The translations under genes were made by a program, and so were the position numbers. Shown piece after piece: positions 47,241-54,241 of a stretch of 64,000 nucleotides of DNA (positions are counted from its first letter, which is position 1; each line of letters begins with the position of its first letter). This DNA comes from Nonomuraea jabiensis (GTDB taxonomy: Bacteria; Actinomycetota; Actinomycetes; Streptosporangiales; Streptosporangiaceae): the NCBI RefSeq assembly GCF_014204795.1, contig NZ_JACHMB010000001.1, positions 11,932,501 through 11,996,500 of the forward strand, read 5' to 3'. Below the pieces are notes generated by a model. It was not told the origin of the DNA. It worked only from the letters and a program-made list of their open reading frames with translations, and made no database searches.

Positions 47241-48237
47241 CGCCAGAGGCACCATCATGATCGCCGACTACGACTTCGGCGATGTGGACATCGAACGCGC
47301 GATCGTCGAGGGCGCCGGGTTCGAGCTGCTCGCCGCGCAGTGCAAGAGCGAGGACGAGGTGATCGAAAAGGGCCGGGACGTCGATGGCGTGCTGACCCAG
47401 TACGTTCGGGTCGGTTCCCGCGCCATCGACGCGTTCACCCGTTGCCGGGTGATCGCTCGCTACGGCACGGGCGTGGACATCGTCGACGTCGACGCCGCGA
47501 CCCGGCGGGGCATCCAGGTCACGAACGCGCCGAACGAGTGGTGCGCCGAGGAGGTCGCCGACCACGCCGTCGCGCTCTGGCTGGCCGCCGCCCGCAAGAT
47601 CTGCGCATACGACCGGGCGACCCGGCAGGGCGTATGGCAGTGGCAGAGCGGGGAGCCGATCTGGCGGCTGCGGGGACGGGTGTTCGGGCTGCTGTCCTTC
47701 GGCGCCATCGCACAGCTCATCGCCGAACGCGCCAGAGCGTTCGGCGTCGAGGTCTGGGCGCACGACCCGTTCCTCGACGACTCCGAGATCCGATCACGCC
47801 AGGTGCGGCCGGTGTCCTTCGACCAACTCGTGGAAGGCTCCGACTACCTCGTGATCCAGGCACCACTCACCCCCGAGACACACCACACCTTCGACCGTAC
47901 GACGCTCCGCAGGATGAAGCCGACCGCCCTCCTCATCAACACCGGTCGCGGCCCGATCGTGGAAGATACGGCGATCTACCAGGCACTCACCGAGGGATGG
48001 ATCGCCGGCGCAGCACTGGACGACCTCGAGGAGGAACCCGCGAAACAGCGCGACTGGCGCCCCCGAAACCCCCTGTTCACGCTGCCTGACGTGATCGTCA
48101 CTCCCCACGCCGCCTACTACTCCGAGCAGGCCATCACAACCGTGCGGCGCATCGCCGCAGAAGAGGCCGTACGGGTCCTGACCGGACGACCGGCCCGTTA
48201 CCCGGTCAACGAGGTGCCGACCGGTTCCCGTCCCTGA
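47227..48237 (+). CDS. D-isomer-specific 2-hydroxyacid dehydrogenase (CtBP-like)
   Basis: From the GTG at 47227 (AAGGGG upstream), overlapping the dehydratase by 14 bp, this is 336 residues; ATG at 47257 is the alternative. The family triad is present: Arg241 (NTGRGPIVED), an acidic residue at about 268-270 (LDDLEEEP) and His294 (VTPHAAYYSE). Unusually, the nucleotide-binding loop reads GLLSFGAIAQLIAERARAFG, where close relatives have GxGxxG; Ser157 and Ala162 replace two glycines. It may reduce or oxidise a 2-keto/2-hydroxy sugar acid made by the neighbouring dehydratase (inference), or be altered in coenzyme use. Last gene of the coupled block. Confidence 0.85.
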   Translation: MTRTDARGTIMIADYDFGDVDIERAIVEGAGFELLAAQCKSEDEVIEKGRDVDGVLTQYVRVGSRAIDAFTRCRVIARYGTGVDIVDVDAATRRGIQVTNAPNEWCAEEVADHAVALWLAAARKICAYDRATRQGVWQWQSGEPIWRLRGRVFGLLSFGAIAQLIAERARAFGVEVWAHDPFLDDSEIRSRQVRPVSFDQLVEGSDYLVIQAPLTPETHHTFDRTTLRRMKPTALLINTGRGPIVEDTAIYQALTEGWIAGAALDDLEEEPAKQRDWRPRNPLFTLPDVIVTPHAAYYSEQAITTVRRIAAEEAVRVLTGRPARYPVNEVPTGSRP

Positions 48238-48263
48238 GCCAGGAAGCCAGCTCGTCGATCGCG

Positions 48264-49172
48264 TCAGGCGGCTCCGCCTGCCACTGAAGTCAGGCCGGCC
48301 CGGAGCGCCTCCGCGTTGGCCGCCAGGAAGTCCCCGAACGTCCTGGGTTCACGACCCGTCAGGTCCCTGACCGCGGTCGTCGTGGTGGCCAGCGAGCCGC
48401 TCGCCACCTTCCGGGAGAGCTCGGCCAGGTCCTCGGCGAACCGTGCGGGCAGCCCCTGATCGCGCGCCCAGGCGGCCAGCTCGTCCGGGGACAGCTCGGC
48501 AGGCTCGACGGTCCGGCCCAGCACGGCCGAGAGCTCCCGCGCGATCTCGGCGTGGGTGAGCGCCCGGGGACCCGTGAGCTCGTACGTCTCGCCGAGGCCG
48601 CCCGATCCGGTGAGCCCCGATCCGGTGAGCAGGGCGGCGGCGCAGGCGGCGATGTCATGGCAGTCGATGTACAACACCGGCGCGCCCCCGTAACCGTCGA
48701 GGAGCTTGCCCTCGGCGGTGAAGGGCGCCGTCCCGGTGATGAAGTTCTGCATGAATCCGCTGGGCCGCAGCATCGACCAGCCGAGCCCCGACGCCTTGAG
48801 GTACTCCTCGATCTCCCAGTGCGCTCCCTCGGCCAGTCGGCCGCCCCGGTGGGCGCCCCAGACCGACACCTTCACCACCCTCGACACCCCGGCGGCCCGC
48901 GCCGCGTCGATGGCCGCCTTCTGCTGGCGGACCATCGGCTGCTCGCCGTCCACCGGCTGGGCGCCGCCCGCGTTGAGGAAGAGCCGGTCGACGCCCGCCA
49001 TGGCGGGAGCCAGCGAGCCGGGGTCGTCGAAGTCCCCGGTCACGACGTCACAGCCGAGGGCCCGCCCCTTGCCCTCGTCACGGACGAGCGCCTTGAACGC
49101 CACCCCCCTTTCCTGGAGAAGCCGCACGAGGTGCGTGCCGATGGATCCGGTGGCTCCGGTAACCAAGATCAT
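48264..49172 (-). CDS. NmrA-like NAD(P)-binding oxidoreductase
   Basis: A 302-residue protein starting MILVTGATGSIGTHLVRLLQ, the Rossmann motif of the atypical SDR/NmrA group. FKALVRDEGKGRALGCDVVT and GDFDDPGSLAPAMAGVDRLF follow, then YELTGPRALTHAEIARELSA near residue 215. It has the same overall plan as the protein at 10440 but the two are only distantly alike. It is divergent from a TetR gene across a 77-bp gap with two strong palindromes, so it is probably repressed by that protein. The substrate is unknown; such pairs often respond to quinones or other electrophiles. Confidence 0.85.
   Translation of the reverse strand: MILVTGATGSIGTHLVRLLQERGVAFKALVRDEGKGRALGCDVVTGDFDDPGSLAPAMAGVDRLFLNAGGAQPVDGEQPMVRQQKAAIDAARAAGVSRVVKVSVWGAHRGGRLAEGAHWEIEEYLKASGLGWSMLRPSGFMQNFITGTAPFTAEGKLLDGYGGAPVLYIDCHDIAACAAALLTGSGLTGSGGLGETYELTGPRALTHAEIARELSAVLGRTVEPAELSPDELAAWARDQGLPARFAEDLAELSRKVASGSLATTTTAVRDLTGREPRTFGDFLAANAEALRAGLTSVAGGAA
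48265..48280. terminator. Short hairpin at the end of the NmrA-like gene
   Basis: CAGGCGG (48265-48271) and CCGCCTG (48274-48280) are perfect complements and overlap the stop codon of the minus-strand gene, 28 bp from the end of the convergent dehydrogenase gene. It may end transcription from both sides. Confidence 0.4.
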
Positions 49173-49192
49173 GACAAGCCTTCCGCTAAGCT

Positions 49193-49231
49193 GAGGTAAC
49201 CTCGACTAAGACTATATCGAGGCAGCCTCGA
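49193..49231. promoter_or_regulatory. Two TetR operator-like palindromes
   Basis: GAGGTAACCTC (49193-49203) and TCGAGGCAGCCTCGA (49217-49231) are both perfect palindromes around a single base and share GAGG-N3-CCTC. Their centres are 26 bp apart. They occupy the gap between the divergent NmrA-like and TetR genes, and so probably serve autoregulation and repression of the partner. Confidence 0.75.
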
Positions 49232-49249
49232 ATTACCAGGGAAGCCCGC

Positions 49250-49810
49250 ATGCCCACGACCCGACGGCCCCGCGCCGACGCCCGCCGCAACTACGAACGC
49301 CTGCTCGCCGAGGCCGACGCCGCCTTCAGGGAGCAGGGCGTGGAGTCCAGCCTGGAGGGCATCGCCCGGCGTGCCGGGGTGGCCATCGGCACGCTCTACG
49401 GCCACTTCCCCAGCCGCCGCGCCCTGATCGGCGCGCTGCTCAGGGACCGCAACGCGGCCCTGTTCGAGCTCGGTGACCGGCTCCTGGCCGGCCCGGCGCC
49501 GGACGCGCTCGCCGCCTGGGTCCGCGCGGCCACGGCGCACGCCGCCACCTACCGCGGCCTGGCCGCACTGATCGCCGGCGGCCTGGACGACGAGGCGTCG
49601 GAGCTGCACGCCTCCTGCGTGCGCATGGCCGAGATCGGGGAGCGGCTCGTCGCTCGGGGCCGCGAATCGGGCGCCCTGCGCGCCGACGCGAGCGGCGCGG
49701 ACGTGACCGCCCTCACCTCCGCCGCCGCCTGGCTCCACGAGCAGGTGTCGCCCGCCGCCGCCGACCGCCACATCACCGTCACCCTGGACGGCCTCGCCGC
49801 CTCCCCCTGA
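49250..49810 (+). CDS. TetR-family regulator of the divergent oxidoreductase
   Basis: A 186-residue TetR protein. RRNYERLLAEADAAFREQGV then SSLEGIARRAGVAIGTLYGH and FPSRRALIGALL make a textbook DNA-binding domain. The C-terminal domain contains YRGLAALIAGGLDDEASELH, as in the TetR group with AefR/SbtR-type C-termini. The stop codon at 49808-49810 lies in the first copy of a 31-bp direct duplication. The two palindromes upstream are its expected binding sites. Confidence 0.92.
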   Translation: MPTTRRPRADARRNYERLLAEADAAFREQGVESSLEGIARRAGVAIGTLYGHFPSRRALIGALLRDRNAALFELGDRLLAGPAPDALAAWVRAATAHAATYRGLAALIAGGLDDEASELHASCVRMAEIGERLVARGRESGALRADASGADVTALTSAAAWLHEQVSPAAADRHITVTLDGLAASP

Positions 49811-49862
49811 CTACCGGGCTCGGGTGGCCCCCTCCCCCTGACTACCGGGCTCGGGTGGCCCC
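49801..49862. repeat. Perfect 31-bp direct duplication at the TetR gene end
   Basis: Two identical 31-bp copies (49801-49831 and 49832-49862) begin CTCCCCCTGACTACCGGGCT. The first includes the TetR stop codon, so the duplication copied the gene end into the spacer. It marks recent slippage or unequal exchange. Confidence 0.9.
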
Positions 49863-49870
49863 GCCCGGTC

Positions 49871-50902
49871 TCACGGGTCGACCTGGTCGTGCTGGAGCAC
49901 CTTGGGGCGCTCGGCGTCCTCGCCGCGCCGATTGGCGTACAGGCTGGTGAGCGTGACGGTGACCAGGACCCCGACGATGACGCCGAGCGAGGCGAGGGTG
50001 GGGATCTCGGGCACCCACGTCCAGATGCCGTGCGCCCAGTGCAGGACCAGCTTGACGCCGATGAAGGCCAGGATGACGGACAGGCCGTGGTTGAGGTGCC
50101 GCAGCTTGGCCAGCGCGTCCCGCAGCACGAAGTACAGCGCCCGCAGGCCCAGCAGCGCGAAGGCGTTGGTGGCGAAGACGAGGAACGGGTCCTCGGTCAC
50201 CCCGTAGACGGCGGGCACCGAGTCGACGGCGAAGACGATGTCGGTGGCGAACACCGCCACGGTGGCCAGGGCCAGCGGGGTGATCGCCAGGCGGCCGTGC
50301 TCGCGCACCATCAGGCGGAAGCCACGGTAGTCGGGAGTGACCGGGACGAACCGGCGCAGCAGCCGCACGCTGCGCATGGAGGAGATGTCGACGTGCTGGT
50401 CCTCCCCCTTCAGCGCCTCCTTGAGCACCTTGACCGCGGTGACGATCAGGACCGCCCCGAACAGCAGGAACGCCCACGTGCCGCTCTGCAGCGCCGCCGC
50501 GCCCAGCGCGATGAAGATCACGCGCAGCACGAGCGCTCCGACAATGCCGTACAGCAGCACCCGCTGGGTCAGCTCGTTCGGCACGGCGAAGGCAGTCAGC
50601 AGCAGCATGAACACGAACAGGTTGTCGACCGACAACGACTTCTCGACCACGTACCCGGTGAAGAACTCCACCGCCACGCCGGTGCCGAAGGCACCCCACA
50701 GGTACGCGCCGAAGCCCAGCGGCAGCACCAGGTAGAACGCGGACCAAGCCAGGGCCTCGCGCATGTGGACCTCGTGCGGGCGCCGGGTCAGCAGGATGTC
50801 GATCACCAGCAGCAGGACCAGGGCGGCCACAGTGACCGCCCACAGGGTGACGGACGCGATGCTGCCCTGATCGGGCGCAGCCAGAAATGTCCCCAGGGAC
50901 AT
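49871..50902 (-). CDS. terC: TerC/Alx-family membrane protein, likely Mn2+ exporter
   Basis: A 343-residue protein of about nine helices. YVVEKSLSVDNLFVFMLLLT is the TerC signature with conserved acidic residues. AVFATDIVFAVDSVPAVYGV is its counterpart in the second half, and PFLVFATNAFALLGLRALYF follows. Members of this family export manganese or protect secreted proteins from Mn limitation. AGGAGG precedes the ATG at 50902 but sits inside a hairpin that can be opened by a manganese-type riboswitch just upstream. That supports manganese export as the function. Confidence 0.92.
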   Translation of the reverse strand: MSLGTFLAAPDQGSIASVTLWAVTVAALVLLLVIDILLTRRPHEVHMREALAWSAFYLVLPLGFGAYLWGAFGTGVAVEFFTGYVVEKSLSVDNLFVFMLLLTAFAVPNELTQRVLLYGIVGALVLRVIFIALGAAALQSGTWAFLLFGAVLIVTAVKVLKEALKGEDQHVDISSMRSVRLLRRFVPVTPDYRGFRLMVREHGRLAITPLALATVAVFATDIVFAVDSVPAVYGVTEDPFLVFATNAFALLGLRALYFVLRDALAKLRHLNHGLSVILAFIGVKLVLHWAHGIWTWVPEIPTLASLGVIVGVLVTVTLTSLYANRRGEDAERPKVLQHDQVDP

Positions 50903-50909
50903 GAAACCT

Positions 50910-50935
50910 CCTCGAACGTGCTCAGCCGTTCGAGG
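50910..50935 (-). promoter_or_regulatory. RBS-masking hairpin of terC
   Basis: On the minus strand CCTCGAACG pairs with CGTTCGAGG (9 bp, 8-nt loop), and the ribosome site AGGAGG overlaps the second arm. When folded it should hide the ribosome site. Its first arm (CCTCG) is the same strand that closes P1 of the upstream aptamer, so the two structures cannot form together. Confidence 0.8.
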
Positions 50936-51025
50936 TCTCCTTCACCCGGGGGTAGCGGGCGGCCGTCCGGGGACGCATGGTACGTCCGTACTGACCGGAT
51001 CGGCACTTGGGAAGTACTCCCCTCG
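50931..51025 (-). promoter_or_regulatory. yybP-ykoY manganese riboswitch aptamer
   Basis: On the minus strand the leader begins CGAGGGGAGTAC, containing the conserved GGGGAGTA loop. It later has GGTCAGTACGG, resembling the second conserved loop (CGTCA in Bacillus), and ends GGAGACCTCG, matching the conserved 3' AGACCT. CGAGG at the 5' end and CCTCG at the 3' end form P1. It lies directly upstream of terC, the most common gene under this class. Ligand binding should stabilise P1 and free the ribosome site. Confidence 0.85.
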
Positions 51026-51075
51026 CAGCCCCAGAGTAGGACATATCCCGCCAGGGAACCACTATGGCGTCCAGA

Positions 51076-52527
51076 TCAGGTGATGGGGACGTCCTTGAAC
51101 CGCCCGAGCCCCAGCAGGTCGAGGTCCGCCCTCTTCGCCGTCCACGGCACGTCGTCGAACTCCGCGACGAGGAGGAGGGACTTGGCCGGGCCGATGCTGT
51201 TGACCGAATCCCAGGTGGAGCAGATGCAGGTGCCGCCCTCCTCGATGTAGGGGCGGAGCGTCCGGGAAGCGCCGTTGTAGGTCAGGCCGATGCTCGCGAG
51301 ATCGTACGAGTCCCGCCCCAGGATCGTGTACAGGTCCGCGTCCGCGCCGTCCTTGGCGTCGTTTCGCACGGTCAGCTCAAGCCGGAGGAATCCGTCCACG
51401 CGGTACAGGTTGTCGATCGTGACGTGGACGGGCACCCGCCGGCCGTCCAGGTTCCGCACGGAGGTGTCCTGCTGCGCGAGCGGGGGGACGCCGCCGTCGT
51501 ACGCCGCCGGGGAGGTCGCGGTGACCGGGGAGGCTCCCCCGCCGGTGACGGCCGTCTCCCAGGGACGCCAGGCCGCGGCGACCGTGGCCCCGGTCACCAG
51601 GAGCGCGGCCGCGACCGCCACCGGGGCCTTCCAGCGGCCGGTCACCTTCCAGCGGGCGCTCGCCGGCGCGTCCCGGTGGCGCTCCCGCGAGGCGGCCCAC
51701 GAGCTGCTCACCGTGCGGACCCCGGTGTCCACCGACACCGACTCCCGGCCGAGCAGGAGGTCGAGGAGCTGCTGCGCCGTGGGCCGCCGCGCCGGGTCCT
51801 TGTCCAGCGCCCGCTCCACCAGGGGCCTGAGCCGCTCGTCCAGGCCCGTCAGCTCGGGCGCGTAGTGCACCACCCTGAACAGCACCTCGGGCGCGCCGCC
51901 CGACCCGAACGGCGGCCGCCCGGTCGCCGCGTACGCCACGACGCCGCCCCAGGCGAACACGTCGCTCGCGGCCGTGATCCGCCCTTCGGTGGCCTGCTCC
52001 GGCGACATGTACGCGGGCGTCCCCACGATCCCGGTGGACCGGCTCGCGTCCGGCTCCACGAGCTGCGCGATGCCGAAGTCGATCACCCGCGGACCGACGG
52101 GGCTGAGCAGGATGTTCTGCGGCTTCAGATCGCGGTGCACGACCCCGGCCTGGTGGATGGCGGTGAGCGCGGTCGCCACGCCGACGGCCAGGGCCTCCAG
52201 GTCGGCCCCGGCCATCGGACCGCCCTTCTTGATGGCGGTGGCCAGGTCGGGGCCGTCCACGTACTCGGTGACGATGTACGCGCTCTCGCCGTCGATGCCC
52301 GCGTCCAGCACCGGCGCCGTGCAGAAGCGGGCCACGCTGCGCGCCGCCTCGACCTCCCTGGTGAACCGGCGGCGGAAGCCCGCGTCGTCGGCCGGTCCCT
52401 CGCGCAGCCTCTTCAGCGCGACGAGCCGGGATCCCTGGTCCCGGGCCAGGTAGACGACCCCCATACCGCCCTGGCCCAAGGGACGGAGGATGGTGTATGG
52501 GCCTATTTGCTGGGGTTCAGGGCTCAC
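51076..52527 (-). CDS. PknD-type membrane Ser/Thr protein kinase
   Basis: The GTG at 52527 is chosen because it gives MSPEPQQIGPYTILRPLGQG, the usual beginning; the frame is open further upstream (ATG 52557) but that part lacks homology, and no strong ribosome site is seen. The kinase domain (about 10-270) has the glycine loop GQGGMGVVY, the VAIK-type lysine in LVALKRL, HRDLKPQNILL, DFGIAQL and GTPAYMSPEQAT. A juxtamembrane stretch and one helix (KAPVAVAAALLVTGATVAAA) follow. The roughly 140-residue external domain has VNLD-like RVPVHVTIDNLYRVDGFLRL and CICSTWDSV. It has no PASTA repeats. It is divergent from the P450 gene. Confidence 0.88.
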   Translation of the reverse strand: MSPEPQQIGPYTILRPLGQGGMGVVYLARDQGSRLVALKRLREGPADDAGFRRRFTREVEAARSVARFCTAPVLDAGIDGESAYIVTEYVDGPDLATAIKKGGPMAGADLEALAVGVATALTAIHQAGVVHRDLKPQNILLSPVGPRVIDFGIAQLVEPDASRSTGIVGTPAYMSPEQATEGRITAASDVFAWGGVVAYAATGRPPFGSGGAPEVLFRVVHYAPELTGLDERLRPLVERALDKDPARRPTAQQLLDLLLGRESVSVDTGVRTVSSSWAASRERHRDAPASARWKVTGRWKAPVAVAAALLVTGATVAAAWRPWETAVTGGGASPVTATSPAAYDGGVPPLAQQDTSVRNLDGRRVPVHVTIDNLYRVDGFLRLELTVRNDAKDGADADLYTILGRDSYDLASIGLTYNGASRTLRPYIEEGGTCICSTWDSVNSIGPAKSLLLVAEFDDVPWTAKRADLDLLGLGRFKDVPIT

Positions 52528-52733
52528 CTGATGATTGTGATCGTCGATGCATGACATTTGATAGCAGATCACTTGAAAGCCATCCGGGGAACCACGCAGC
52601 GTCCATGATTCAGGACAGGCCGTACACTTTCCTCTTGCCATGACGGGCGCTTTACGTGATGCTTTCAGATCTCTTGAGCGCACCGGCCGAAAGCTCCCAG
52701 AGTGCGGCGGCAACAGAGAGGTAGTTCAGTTCC

Positions 52734-54140
52734 GTGACCCACGGCCCATGGGCCCAGCAGCCCGCAGAACCATTGCTGTCGATGTCCGTAGAACCGCTGC
52801 TGACCAGGGACTACGACGCGGACCCCGCATTCGTCCACGAGCGCCTGCGCAAGAGGTACGGCCCGGTCGCCCCGGTCGACGTCCTCGGCGTGCCGGTCTG
52901 GTTCGTTCTCGGCTACGAGGAGGTGCTCCGCGTCCTGCAGAACTCGGGCGGCATCTGGACCAAGAACGTGGACAGATGGCGGATGAACGTCGAGGGCCGC
53001 ATCCCCGCGGACTGGCCGCTGCTACCCGTCTTCCAGGTCAACAACTCGGCCTTCTCGGAGGGCACCGCGCAGCGCCGGTTGCGCAACGCGTGGACGCAGG
53101 CGCTGGCGCCGTTCCAGGACCACACCCAGCCGCAGGCCCAGCTGCTCGAACAGGCCGTCGCGCAGTACGCCGACGACCTCATCGGCGTGCTCGCCGAGGG
53201 CGGCCCCACGGGCTGGGCCGACCTGGCCGCCCAGTACGCCCGGCCGCTCCCGCTGATGGTCGCCAACCGCATGCTCGGCTTCTCCGCGGCACGCGGCGAA
53301 GAGGTCGTGATGGACATCTGGCGGCTGATCGACGGCGGGCCCGACGCGGCCGCGGCGTTCGAGCGGCTGTACGCGGCCATGACGGAGCTCGCGGTCACCA
53401 AGCGGGAGCGGCCCGGCGAGGACCTGCCCTCCTACATGATCGCGGCCTGCCCGGACCTCACGCTGGACGAGCTGGCCCGCGAGCTGCTCATGCTGCCCGG
53501 CCTGCTCGACTTCACCGCCAGCCTCGTCTGCAACGTCGTCGTCGAGGTCGTCTCCAACCGGGACGTGCGAGCGAGCCTGTCGGTGGGCGCGATCGACGAG
53601 ACGGTCAACCGGGTCGCGCTGCTCAACCCGCCGATGGCCAACCTGACCTTCCGCTTCCCGAAGACCGACGTGAAGATGGGCAACTTCACGATCGCCGCCG
53701 GCGATCCGGTGATGCTCTCCGTCGCGGGCGCCCACGCCGACCCGCGCTTCGCCGGGGCACTCGACCACGAGGCCATCCGCAGCACCCGAGCGCACCTGGC
53801 GTGGGGGGCGGGGCCGCACAGCTGCCTGGGACACCGGCTGGCGACCCAGATGACGACGATCGCCGTACGCCGGCTCTTCAGCCGGCTCACCAAGATCAAG
53901 CTCGCGCTCCCGACCGACCAGTTGCCCTGGCGACCCTCCCCCTTCATGCGGGCCCTGCGGTCCCTGCCGGTCCAGTTCGAGCTGGCCGAGGGCTACGTGC
54001 CGGCGGGCGAGCGCGCCTCCGGCGGCGCCGACGCGCCCGCTGCGCAGCCGTCCGCGGCGGGAGAGGCCCAGGCCGGGCCGGAGTCGTCCCGGGCCGGCGG
54101 GCTGTGGGGCTTCCTGCGCGGCCTGCGCCTCAAGCGCTGA
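52734..54140 (+). CDS. Conservon-type cytochrome P450 (CYP156/157-like) lacking ExxR Glu
   Basis: A 468-residue protein from a GTG at 52734. The heme loop AWGAGPHSCLGHRLA carries Cys364; Trp replaces the usual Phe. GRIPADWPLLPVF is typical of the conservon P450s of Streptomyces. The I-helix lacks the AGxxTT pattern (it reads LPGLLDFTASLV). The K-helix reads DETVNRVALLNPP, so Thr290 stands where the ExxR glutamate is expected, while Arg293 is kept. I recall CYP157 as the group reported to lack ExxR. An alanine-rich C-terminal tail follows the P450 fold. No roadblock, DUF742 or GTPase partner genes are nearby, so the function is unclear. Confidence 0.82.
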   Translation: MTHGPWAQQPAEPLLSMSVEPLLTRDYDADPAFVHERLRKRYGPVAPVDVLGVPVWFVLGYEEVLRVLQNSGGIWTKNVDRWRMNVEGRIPADWPLLPVFQVNNSAFSEGTAQRRLRNAWTQALAPFQDHTQPQAQLLEQAVAQYADDLIGVLAEGGPTGWADLAAQYARPLPLMVANRMLGFSAARGEEVVMDIWRLIDGGPDAAAAFERLYAAMTELAVTKRERPGEDLPSYMIAACPDLTLDELARELLMLPGLLDFTASLVCNVVVEVVSNRDVRASLSVGAIDETVNRVALLNPPMANLTFRFPKTDVKMGNFTIAAGDPVMLSVAGAHADPRFAGALDHEAIRSTRAHLAWGAGPHSCLGHRLATQMTTIAVRRLFSRLTKIKLALPTDQLPWRPSPFMRALRSLPVQFELAEGYVPAGERASGGADAPAAQPSAAGEAQAGPESSRAGGLWGFLRGLRLKR

Positions 54141-54157
54141 CCGGCCGGGCCCGGCCC

Positions 54158-54241
54158 GGCTTGGTGTCAGGCCGGACCCGGCCCGGCTTGGCCCGGCTCG
54201 GCACCGGGCCGGACCTCGCTCGGCTTGGCGTCAGGCCGGGT
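54158..54241. repeat. GC-rich direct repeats between the P450 and carboxylase genes
   Basis: CGGCTTGGTGTCAGGCCGGA (54158-54177) recurs with two changes at 54222-54241, where it includes the stop codon of the carboxylase gene. Between them are further CCCGGCCCGGCTTGG copies. The block lies between convergent genes and may double as a terminator. Confidence 0.6.

Noticed and set aside
51076..54140. A full conservon
   Set aside because: There is no histidine kinase of the cvnA type, roadblock protein, DUF742 protein or small GTPase; only the P450 resembles conservon members.
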